Of a DNA stretch of 24,153 nucleotides, positions 1 through 6,477 are shown piece by piece. Origin of the DNA: Rhodobacteraceae bacterium UBA6273 (GTDB lineage Bacteria > Pseudomonadota > Alphaproteobacteria > Rhodobacterales > Rhodobacteraceae); contig DJUV01000049.1 of the NCBI GenBank assembly GCA_002440625.1, positions 1 to 24,153 on the forward strand, read 5' to 3'. The notes beneath the pieces are model-generated. The model saw nothing but the letters and a program-made list of their open reading frames with translations, had not been told where the DNA came from and did no database searches. Each line of letters opens with the position of its first letter. Position 1 is the stretch's first letter. Made by a program: the position numbers and the translations under genes.

Positions 1-301
<301 letters not shown>

Positions 302-302
<1 letters not shown>

Positions 303-1009
303 TGAACGGCCGCGACCGGCCGCTCTATGCCGTCCTGATCGACGCCGACAACATCCCGGCGAAACATGCCGGCGCGATCCTGAAGGAGATCACGGCACTG
401 GGCGAGCCGGCGCTGAGGCGGGTTTACGGCGACTGGTCGTCGGGCCGGCTCGGCAACTGGGCGAAAGAGGTGCGCGACCTCGGGCTGGTCGCGCATCAGG
501 AAACCGCCAACACCATCGGCAAGAACGCCAGCGACATCGGCCTTGTCATCGACGCGATGGACATCCTGCACACCGGCCGCTTCGACGGCTTCGTGCTGGT
601 GTCCTCGGACAGCGATTTCACCGCCCTTGCCAACCGTATCCGCGAACAGGGGCTCGACGTCATCGGTATCGGCGAGGCGAAGGCGCCCGAAAGCCTCAGG
701 AAAGTCTGCAACCGCTTCATCCTGATCGAGAACATCGTCGAGGAGGAAAGCGAAAGGGACAAGCCGGGGGCCGAGGCGCGCAAGACGCCGCTCGACGCAA
801 TGAAGCTGATCCTGAAGGTCATGGAGAAGTTGCCGCAAGAGGACGACTGGTTCTCGCTCGGCCAGCTTGGCCAGGCGCTGACCGCCGAATACCCGGACTT
901 CGACAGCCGCACCTATGGCAAGCGCAAGCTCAGCGACCTCATCGCCGAGCTGAAGCGGTTCCAGACGAGGCGCGAGGGCAACCAGCTGTTCGTGCGGCGG
1001 GCGGACTGA
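302..1009 (+). CDS. NYN-domain putative ribonuclease with C-terminal OST-HTH/LOTUS domain (LabA/DUF88 family)
   Basis: A 235-residue protein. Residues about 8-145 form a NYN (PIN-like, DUF88/LabA) nuclease domain. Conserved acidic positions are visible: D14 and D16 in VLIDADN, D78 in NASDIGLVIDAMD, and D103/D105 in VLVSSDSDF. These are the residues expected to bind the catalytic metal. Residues about 165-235 (LDAMKLILKVMEKL through GNQLFVRRAD) match an OST-HTH/LOTUS winged-helix module, which binds RNA in other proteins. ATG at 302 is preferred to the in-frame TTG at 299 because it makes the one-base TGATG overlap with the frmA stop. The downstream gene is joined by the same kind of overlap, so translation of all three genes is probably coupled. 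RNA cleavage is inferred from the family; no substrate is known from this sequence. Confidence 0.88.
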
Positions 1010-1785
1010 TGCAGACCAGCATGCCGTCAGACCTGGCCCTCGGGGCAAACCCGCCGGCGAAAAGCCGGCGCATCCTCTCGCTGGATATCGCGCGGTCGGC
1101 GGCGTTTGTCGGCATGGCGATCTACCACTTCACCTTCGATCTCGAGATGTTCGGTTATATCGCGCCCGGCACTTCTGTCTCGGGCGGCTGGGCGATCTTC
1201 GCCCGCGTGATTGCGGGAAGCTTCCTGTTTCTCGTCGGCGTCAGCCTTTATCTCGCCCATGGCAACGGCATCCGCTGGCGCCCTTTCCTCAGGCGGCTGG
1301 CCATGGTCGCGGCTGCGGCGGCGCTGATCACGGCGGCGACACGCTATGCGATGCCCGACAGCTACATCTTCTTCGGCATCTTGCATTCGATCACCGTGGC
1401 GAGCCTTCTTGGACTCCTGTTCCTCAGGCTTCCGGCGCTGCTGACGCTGGCCGCCGCCGCACTGATCGTTTTCGCGAAGCCGTACCTCCAGAACGGCTGG
1501 TTTGACGCGCCGGTTCTCGCCGCTCTTGGGCTGACAACCTGGCCTGTGCGCTCGGTCGATTTCGTGCCGGTTTTCCCGTGGTTTGCGGCCACGCTCGCGG
1601 GGATCGGCGCGGCGAAGATCGGGCGGGCGGCGGGCTTCTGGCAATGGCTGGGGCAATGGGGCGACGGCAACAGCCGATTCGGCCGGATCGCCGCATGGCC
1701 CGGCCGGCACAGCCTTGTGCTCTACCTTGTGCACCAGCCGGTGCTGATCGCGTCACTGTGGACCTTTGCGAAACTGTCGGGCTGA
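1009..1785 (+). CDS. DUF1624 / heparan-alpha-glucosaminide N-acetyltransferase-like membrane protein
   Basis: A 258-residue polytopic membrane protein starting at ATG 1009, which shares its A with the preceding TGA. After a cytosolic N-terminus of about 25 residues comes the DUF1624 signature RILSLDIARSAAFVGMAIYHFTFDLEMFGY, with a conserved histidine in the first membrane segment, then GSFLFLVGVSLYLAHG. Roughly seven hydrophobic segments follow, ending in GRHSLVLYLVHQPVLIASLW, the usual end of acyltransferase-like membrane proteins. Family members resemble the lysosomal heparan-glucosaminide acetyltransferase and may move acyl groups across the inner membrane, but the bacterial substrate is not established. 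It closes a coupled frmA-NYN-DUF1624 set. A GC-rich dyad follows 11 bases after the stop. Confidence 0.87.
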   Translation: MQTSMPSDLALGANPPAKSRRILSLDIARSAAFVGMAIYHFTFDLEMFGYIAPGTSVSGGWAIFARVIAGSFLFLVGVSLYLAHGNGIRWRPFLRRLAMVAAAAALITAATRYAMPDSYIFFGILHSITVASLLGLLFLRLPALLTLAAAALIVFAKPYLQNGWFDAPVLAALGLTTWPVRSVDFVPVFPWFAATLAGIGAAKIGRAAGFWQWLGQWGDGNSRFGRIAAWPGRHSLVLYLVHQPVLIASLWTFAKLSG

Positions 1786-1795
1786 TACCGGGGAA

Positions 1796-1819
1796 CGCGC
1801 GGGGCCGTCCCCTTGCGCG
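1796..1819 (+). terminator. Candidate hairpin after the DUF1624 gene
   Basis: CGCGC-GGGG (1796-1804) can pair with CCCC-tt-GCGCG (1809-1819) around a CCGT loop, leaving two unpaired T in the right arm. It begins 11 bases past the stop of the DUF1624 gene and 82 bases before the glycosyltransferase start. There is no T-tract, so it may be a weak or factor-aided terminator, or a chance dyad in GC-rich DNA. The rest of the gap at 1786-1901 shows only the AAGGA ribosome site of the next gene. Confidence 0.35.
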
Positions 1820-1901
1820 GCAGTGTTTCATGCGAGAATGTGCTGCGGGATCAGTGGTGCCCGATGTGCGTTCGCGCAGGGACGACGAAGGAATACTCCA
1901 G

Positions 1902-3668
1902 ATGCCGGCATCCTCACGCTTCGGGTCGGGCGGTTCGGCTGCGGCGACCGATCCGGCCGCGGTGCAGGGCTGGGTTTGGGGCGCAGTCCTACTGCTGACG
2001 GCAGCAGCCCTTCTCTTGAGGCTCTACGGCATCGAGACGCCGTCGATGTCGCACCCGGAAGTCTACGTTCCCGGCATCGACCTCATACCCGGCCATTCGG
2101 TGCCGCCGCCGCGCCTGACCTGGGGCGACACGCTCAGCATGCACTTTCACGACGAACCGCATCCGATGCTCTGGTATCTGGCGATGTTCGGCTGGACCGA
2201 GATGTTCGGCACCAGTCTCCTCGCCCTGCGCCTGCCGAGCGCCGTCTTCGGTGCTGCAACCATACCGCTGATGTTTCTTCTCGGCCGTCGGGTCTTTGGT
2301 GTGTGGGTCGGGCTGCTCGCCGCGGTGCTTCTGTCGGCGCATGGTCTTCACCTTTTCTGGAGCCAGGCCGCACGCATGTATGCGGCGGGTACCTTTCTCT
2401 CGATCCTCGCAACCCTGCTGCTTCTGAGGCTCGCAAGCGATCCGCGCGCGGGGCGGGGCACCCAGGCGGGCTATGTCGCGGCCCTTGTCGCGGGGGTCGG
2501 AAGCGTTGAGCTTTTCTGGCCGCTGATCGGGATGCATCTCGTCTGGGCGGCGCTGATGCTGCCGGCGGGCAAGATCTCGCCCACGGCAAAAGGGGGCGCT
2601 CGGCTCTTCTCCGGCACACAGCGGATTCTTCAGTTGCAGGTCGTGGCGCTGATCCTTTCGCTGCCGGAGCTTTTGCACGCGGTCTATCGGGCGCGCAGCG
2701 GTGCGGCGGCCGAACCCAGCCTCGGCTGGCTCCGCGACTATTTCTCATTCGGTTTCCTTTATCGCAGCGACGACAACGTCTGGGATGCGGTCCTGCCCGG
2801 CGCTTTCGCCACGGGCTTGCTGCTCATCGCGGCGCTCGTCCTTCTGGTGCTGGCATTGAAGGTCAGAGGCATTGACCAGCCGCCGCTGGCAGGTGGTCGC
2901 AATCTCAGGTTCCGGCGCGTCCTTGGTCTCGCGCTGCTGGCCACCGCCTTCATGATCTGGCTGGCGACGATCGCGTATAGCCGCAACGCAGTGCTTTACG
3001 TCGTCGCGACGGGGCCGATCCTGTCGCTGTTCATGCCGAAGATCGCCACGTTTCTTGCCGGCTGGGTCATGGGCAGGCTGCCGGCCTTCGCGCGCTGGCT
3101 GGGGCGCGCCAACGGTGCAGCGGTGCTGATCTGGATGCTGGCCGCCGTCGCGCCGATCATCGTATTCGCTGGGTCAGCGCTCCTGTCGCTTCTGGCCGCC
3201 CGTGCATTCCTGGTGCTGATCCCCTACCTTCTTCTCCTCGTCGCGGCGCCGGTCGTTCTTCTGCCGCGGCAGCCCATGGTGCGCGGTGTCGGCATAGCGG
3301 CGCTGGTCGGCCTCTTCCTCGGCAGCATCCCCCAGTCGCGGCAGATGAACATCTCGCCCATCGACTACAAGACGCTGGTGGCCGAGATGGCGCCCCTGAT
3401 GCAGCCCGACGATCTTGTCTTGGTCCAGGACAAACACTGGGATGAGGCGCCGCTCTTCTACTATCTCCGCGATGTGCGCTACGTCTTTTCCGACTATGCC
3501 GCCGCGCTGACGGCCGCTCCAAAGGCGCGGGTCTGGCTGGTCACCTGGACGTCGATCTATGTGCCCGTCGTCAACGACGAACGGCGCGACGCCCTGACCG
3601 GCTACCGCGCCGCGGATCACCTCACCGCGCGCCGCGCCTCGGCAGAACTCTTCCTGCCGCCGGGCTAG
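1902..3668 (+). CDS. Glycosyltransferase family 39 (PMT/ArnT-like) integral membrane protein
   Basis: A 588-residue inner-membrane protein with about 11-12 hydrophobic segments and a soluble C-terminal part. The N-terminal periplasmic loop holds HPEVYVPG and HDEPHPMLWYLAMFGWTEMFG. This resembles the acidic catalytic loop and the 'PP.ywyl' motif of GT39/PMT_2 enzymes, which move sugars from polyprenyl-phosphate donors to lipid or protein acceptors in the periplasm. LRLPSAVFGAATIPLMFLLGRRVFG is the typical next element. The ATG at 1902 has AAGGA at 1888-1892, nine bases upstream. The frame stays open further 5', but that would run through the preceding gene and lacks membrane-protein character, so I reject the longer form. 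The last four bases overlap the TetR gene on the other strand. Donor and acceptor cannot be read from the sequence. Confidence 0.85.
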   Translation: MPASSRFGSGGSAAATDPAAVQGWVWGAVLLLTAAALLLRLYGIETPSMSHPEVYVPGIDLIPGHSVPPPRLTWGDTLSMHFHDEPHPMLWYLAMFGWTEMFGTSLLALRLPSAVFGAATIPLMFLLGRRVFGVWVGLLAAVLLSAHGLHLFWSQAARMYAAGTFLSILATLLLLRLASDPRAGRGTQAGYVAALVAGVGSVELFWPLIGMHLVWAALMLPAGKISPTAKGGARLFSGTQRILQLQVVALILSLPELLHAVYRARSGAAAEPSLGWLRDYFSFGFLYRSDDNVWDAVLPGAFATGLLLIAALVLLVLALKVRGIDQPPLAGGRNLRFRRVLGLALLATAFMIWLATIAYSRNAVLYVVATGPILSLFMPKIATFLAGWVMGRLPAFARWLGRANGAAVLIWMLAAVAPIIVFAGSALLSLLAARAFLVLIPYLLLLVAAPVVLLPRQPMVRGVGIAALVGLFLGSIPQSRQMNISPIDYKTLVAEMAPLMQPDDLVLVQDKHWDEAPLFYYLRDVRYVFSDYAAALTAAPKARVWLVTWTSIYVPVVNDERRDALTGYRAADHLTARRASAELFLPPG

Positions 3669-4303
3669 CGGCCGTGGTCATTCACGCCGTAGCGCGCCAT
3701 GAACATCGAGACGGCACCTTCCGCGACGCGGTTGCGGTGGGCTTCCGATGCGTCGTACTGTGTGCCGAGGTAAACCGCGCCAAGAATGTCGGACTTGCAG
3801 AGCGCCATGAACTGGTCGGCGGCCAGATAGACATCCTCGATGACCACTTCGCCGCGCGAGATTGCGCCGGTCAGATAAGCGGCCAGCCGGTCGCGGATGA
3901 TCGCCGGGCCAGAGGCGTAGAACTGCTGGCCGAGGTCCGGGAAACCCTGGATATCCGTGATGCAGATCCGGAACACCGCCCGGCCGAACTCGGATGAGAA
4001 GAAGTCGATGATCCGATGTGCGGCAATGGGCAGTACGCATTCGGGATGCGCGCAAAGGTCGATCAGCGCCTCGGCCTCATCAGCCTGCCGCTGCGATTCC
4101 TGCCGCGCTACTTCAATGAACAGCATGCGCTTGTCGGAAAAGTAGCTGTAGAGCGTGGCCTTCGAAACGCTTGCCTCAGCCGCGATGTCATCGACATTCG
4201 CGCGTTCGAAGCCGTCGCGCATGAAGACCGCCCTTGCGCCCTTCACGACCTGATCGAATTTCCGACCACGCTTGATCTGCGCCGCTGCCAAGGCTGAGTT
4301 CAT
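3665..4303 (-). CDS. TetR/AcrR-family transcriptional regulator
   Basis: A 212-residue one-component repressor. Residues about 15-62 form the N-terminal helix-turn-helix domain (RAVFMRDGFERANVDDIAAEASVSKATLYSYFSDKRMLFIEV), with the recognition helix at SKATLYSYF. The remaining part is a helical ligand/dimer domain resembling the AefR-like C-terminal family (FGRAVFRICITDIQGFPDLGQQFYASGP). It lies downstream of, and in the same direction as, a 60-residue secreted protein gene whose promoter carries a perfect palindrome suited to a TetR dimer, so autoregulation of both genes is likely. A purine-rich GGAGAG precedes the ATG. The stop codon shares CTAG with the stop of the convergent glycosyltransferase gene. 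The inducer is unknown. Confidence 0.92.
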   Translation of the reverse strand: MNSALAAAQIKRGRKFDQVVKGARAVFMRDGFERANVDDIAAEASVSKATLYSYFSDKRMLFIEVARQESQRQADEAEALIDLCAHPECVLPIAAHRIIDFFSSEFGRAVFRICITDIQGFPDLGQQFYASGPAIIRDRLAAYLTGAISRGEVVIEDVYLAADQFMALCKSDILGAVYLGTQYDASEAHRNRVAEGAVSMFMARYGVNDHGR

Positions 4304-4333
4304 TCATGCTCTCCGTACGGCAATCATACCGCT

Positions 4334-4365
4334 CCGCTCTGCGTGATCGCAAGTCCGCAGAGCGG
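4334..4365 (-). repeat. 10-bp perfect inverted repeat between the small secreted gene and tetR
   Basis: CCGCTCTGCG (4334-4343) and CGCAGAGCGG (4356-4365) are exact reverse complements separated by 12 bases. The dyad sits 21 bases after the stop of the small secreted protein gene and about 30 bases before the TetR start, in the direction of transcription. There is no following U-tract. It could be an intercistronic terminator or attenuator, an mRNA-stability stem, or an operator. Confidence 0.55.
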
Positions 4366-4386
4366 GCGGCGGATTGGCACGCGCGG

Positions 4387-4569
4387 TCAGGATTTTGTCG
4401 GGGCGCAGGTCGCCGTGACCGTCGCCAGCGAGGCGCAGTCGCGGCTGGCGTCGGGCTGTGGTGCCGGGAAGTCGAGGCGCGGCAGATCAAAGGATATGCC
4501 GCCCGCATGTGCCGGGATTGCACTGAAGAGAGAGGCGGCGATTAGGAGGGAGAGGGAGGCCTTTTTCAT
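4387..4569 (-). CDS. Small secreted protein of unknown function (60 residues, signal peptide)
   Basis: I do not recognise a named family. The 60-residue product begins MKKASLSLLIAASLFSAIPAHA, a textbook Sec signal peptide with an AHA cleavage site, leaving about 38 mature residues that start GGISFDLPRLDFPAPQP. It has two cysteines (in RDCAS and ATCAP), so one periplasmic disulfide is possible. The ATG at 4567-4569 has AGGA six bases upstream. A longer in-frame version reaching 4653 is rejected because it would translate through the palindromic operator region and bury the signal peptide. It lies directly upstream of tetR on the same strand, and its promoter region carries the palindrome, so it is probably the main target of that regulator. 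Confidence 0.75.
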   Translation of the reverse strand: MKKASLSLLIAASLFSAIPAHAGGISFDLPRLDFPAPQPDASRDCASLATVTATCAPTKS

Positions 4570-4603
4570 GGCGGGTCCTGCTGGTTGGTTGGTGAGTCTT
4601 GAG

Positions 4604-4624
4604 TAAACTGAACGGTTCAGTTTA
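4604..4624. promoter_or_regulatory. 21-bp perfect palindrome, probable TetR operator
   Basis: The half-site TAAACTGAAC (4604-4613) is repeated as its exact reverse complement GTTCAGTTTA (4615-4624) around one central G. A perfect ten-base dyad in AT-richer DNA is far from expectation in this GC-rich window. It lies 35 bases upstream of the small secreted gene. Weak minus-strand promoter elements can be drawn around it (TTGCTA at 4628-4623 and TTACTC at 4606-4601, spacer 16), so a bound dimer would cover the promoter. The assignment to the adjacent TetR protein is an inference from position and symmetry. Confidence 0.72.
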
Positions 4625-4641
4625 GCAAGACAAATTTGAAC

Positions 4642-4652
4642 TTGACGGTTCA
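4642..4652. promoter_or_regulatory. Degenerate second copy of the operator core
   Basis: TTGACGGTTCA matches the core TGAACGGTTCA of the palindrome at nine of eleven positions. Its centre (4647) is 33 bases from the centre of the first site (4614), close to three helical turns, so two dimers could bind the same DNA face. It is weaker evidence than the perfect site. Confidence 0.4.
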
Positions 4653-4672
4653 CTTCTTTGCTCGGCGGCCAC

Positions 4673-4701
4673 TTGCGGCCCTCGGTAGTCCGCCCTAGTT
4701 T
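4673..4701 (+). promoter_or_regulatory. Candidate mbfA promoter
   Basis: TTGCGG (4673-4678) and TAGTTT (4696-4701) are separated by 17 bases and would start transcription near 4708, giving a leader of about 20 bases. Both hexamers are imperfect. The value of the assignment is geometric: the Irr box at 4699-4715 would overlap the -10 element and the start site. Confidence 0.35.
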
Positions 4702-4715
4702 GGAATCATTCCAAT
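4699..4715. promoter_or_regulatory. ICE box, predicted Irr binding site
   Basis: The 17-bp site TTTGGAATCATTCCAAT contains a perfect 7-1-7 palindrome (4700-4714). It matches the published alphaproteobacterial iron control element pattern TTTAGAAYNRTTCTAAA, as I recall it, at all but three positions. It ends 12 bases before the mbfA start codon. In Rhizobiales mbfA is a known target of Irr, which represses it when iron is low; the same control is inferred here. The irr gene is not in this window. Confidence 0.8.
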
Positions 4716-4727
4716 CCAGAGGCTCCC

Positions 4728-5705
4728 ATGCTGTCCGCCATCGCCAACCGCCGCCGCTTCACTGATCTGAGCGAACAGGAGATACTGGCGCTCGCCATTT
4801 CCTCCGAAGAGGATGATGCGCGGATCTATCGCACCTATGCCGAAAGACTGCGCGCGGAATATCCTGCCTCGGCCGCCGTCTTCGACGAAATGGCGGAGGA
4901 GGAGAACGAACACCGCCGCCGCCTGATCGACCGCCATCAGGCGCGCTTCGGCGACGTGATCCCGCTCATCCGGCGCGAGCATGTCGCGGGATTCTATGCG
5001 CGGCGGCCGGTCTGGCTGGTCGAAAACTTGGGACTCGACCGTATCCGCGAGGAGGCCGAGGCGATGGAGCGTGACGCGGCCGAATTCTATCGCCGCGCGG
5101 CCCAGCGCACGCAGGATGCCGAGACGCGCAAGCTTCTCGGCGATCTCGCGCTGGCCGAGGCGGGGCATGAGACGAAGGCAACCGATCTCGCCCACCAGCA
5201 TCTCGAAGGCCCGGCCAAGGCCGAAGAGGACCGCGCCGCAAAGCGGCAGTTCATCCTGACCTGGGTGCAGCCGGGGCTCGCCGGGCTGATGGATGGTTCG
5301 GTGTCGACGCTGGCGCCGATCTTCGCCACCGCTTTCGCCACGCATGACCCGAAGACCACTCTGCTGGTCGGCCTTGCCGCTTCGGTCGGCGCCGGCATCT
5401 CGATGGGCTTTACCGAGGCCGCGCATGATGATGGCGTCCTTTCCGGGCGTGGCTCGCCCATCAAGCGCGGCATAGCCTCGGGCGTGATGACGGCGGTTGG
5501 CGGGCTTGGCCACGCGCTCCCCTATCTCATCCCGGATTTCTGGACGGCGACGACCATCGCCTTTATCGTCGTCTTCATCGAACTTTGGGCCATCGCCTGG
5601 ATTCAGAACCGGTACATGGAGACGCCCTTCCTTCGTGCGACCTTCCAGGTCGTGCTGGGCGGGGCGCTGGTCTTCGCAGCCGGGGTGCTGATCGGATCGG
5701 GCTGA
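4728..5705 (+). CDS. mbfA: Membrane-bound ferritin MbfA: ferritin-like domain fused to a VIT1/CCC1-type iron exporter
   Basis: A 325-residue protein of the usual MbfA length. Residues about 15-150 form a ferritin/rubrerythrin-like four-helix domain with metal-binding positions visible as SSEEDDARIY (E27, E28), EEENEH (E57-H62), EEAEAMERDAAEFY (about 108-121) and ALAEAGHE (E144, H147). Residues about 172-325 are the VIT1-like membrane domain, beginning WVQPGLAGLMDGSVSTLAPIFA and continuing ASVGAGISMGFTEAAHDDG, with about five hydrophobic segments. In Bradyrhizobium and Agrobacterium MbfA exports iron and protects against iron and peroxide stress. The start has AGAGG at 4718-4722, five bases upstream. 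An ICE box overlaps the promoter, so high-iron induction through Irr is expected. The next gene follows by 24 bases and may be co-transcribed. Confidence 0.93.
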   Translation: MLSAIANRRRFTDLSEQEILALAISSEEDDARIYRTYAERLRAEYPASAAVFDEMAEEENEHRRRLIDRHQARFGDVIPLIRREHVAGFYARRPVWLVENLGLDRIREEAEAMERDAAEFYRRAAQRTQDAETRKLLGDLALAEAGHETKATDLAHQHLEGPAKAEEDRAAKRQFILTWVQPGLAGLMDGSVSTLAPIFATAFATHDPKTTLLVGLAASVGAGISMGFTEAAHDDGVLSGRGSPIKRGIASGVMTAVGGLGHALPYLIPDFWTATTIAFIVVFIELWAIAWIQNRYMETPFLRATFQVVLGGALVFAAGVLIGSG

Positions 5706-5729
5706 GCCATTGCCGCAAGGAGGGCGAAG

Positions 5730-6425
5730 ATGTATTCCCGCGAAAAGGTCAGTTACAGGCCATTGCCGCTGCCTGACCATGTGAGCCTCGCCGACGATGC
5801 GGCGCTCGCCGCCGCCGGGCAGTTCCGCGACTACATGAGAAAGCGCCACACGGTCCGCGACTTTCTCCCCGATCCGGTTCCCGAAGAGGTGATCGCCGCC
5901 TGTGTCGCTGCCGCCGGGACGGCGCCTTCGGGCGCCAACCACCAGCCCTGGCACTTCGTCGCCATTTCCGACCCGGCGATGAAATCCCGCATCCGCGCGG
6001 CGGCGGAAGAGGAGGAGGAAGCCTTCTACGCCGGCGGCGGCGGTGACGAATGGCTCAAGGCGCTTGAGCCCATCGGCACGGGCGCGTCGAAGCCGCATCT
6101 CGACATCGCGCCCTGGCTGATCGTGATCTTCGCGCAGCGCTACGGCACCACCCAAGACGGCCATCGCTACAAGAACTACTACGTCCCCGAAAGCGTCGGC
6201 ATCGCTACGGGCTTCCTCATCGCGGCGCTGCATCACGCCGGCCTCGCCGCGCTGACCCACACACCCAATCCAATGAAGTTCCTGAACGAGCTTTGCGACC
6301 GTCCCGACAGCGAAAAGCCGGTGATGATCCTTGCCGTCGGCCATCCGAGCGCGGAAGCGACAGTGCCGGAAGTCGCGAAGATCAAGAAACCGCTCGCGGA
6401 AATCCTGACTGTGCGGAAGGCCTGA
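5730..6425 (+). CDS. Nitroreductase-fold FMN protein, iodotyrosine deiodinase (IYD)-like
   Basis: A 231-residue flavoprotein of the nitroreductase superfamily. FMN-binding elements include RKRHTVRDF (residues 37-45) and APSGANHQPWHFV (65-77). The middle and C-terminal parts follow mammalian and bacterial iodotyrosine deiodinase closely: an EEEEE..Y segment, SKPHLDIAPWLIVIF, YYVPESVGIATGFLIAALHHAGLAALTHTPNPM, and HPSAEATVPEVAKIKKPLAEIL. The three lid residues that grip the amino-acid zwitterion in IYD (Glu, Tyr, Lys) align with E96, Y100 and K121. This suggests reductive dehalogenation of halotyrosines rather than generic nitroreduction, but activity is inferred. A strong AAGGAGGG (5717-5724) sits five bases before the ATG. 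It is 24 bases behind mbfA and could share Irr control. A general FMN reductase remains possible. Confidence 0.85.
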   Translation: MYSREKVSYRPLPLPDHVSLADDAALAAAGQFRDYMRKRHTVRDFLPDPVPEEVIAACVAAAGTAPSGANHQPWHFVAISDPAMKSRIRAAAEEEEEAFYAGGGGDEWLKALEPIGTGASKPHLDIAPWLIVIFAQRYGTTQDGHRYKNYYVPESVGIATGFLIAALHHAGLAALTHTPNPMKFLNELCDRPDSEKPVMILAVGHPSAEATVPEVAKIKKPLAEILTVRKA

Positions 6426-6477
6426 GCGCGCCGGCTTGCTGGCATAGCCCCCGCCCTTGTGCTAGGCGCGGGACAAG

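Noticed and set aside
1578..1901. An N-terminal extension of the GT39 protein.
   Set aside because: It overlaps the DUF1624 gene and lacks membrane or family character; the ATG at 1902 has a good ribosome site.
4695..6344. A 549-codon reverse-strand open frame antisense to mbfA and the deiodinase-like gene.
   Set aside because: Same reason: both sense genes carry intact motifs, and the antisense product is low-complexity and would cross the ICE box.
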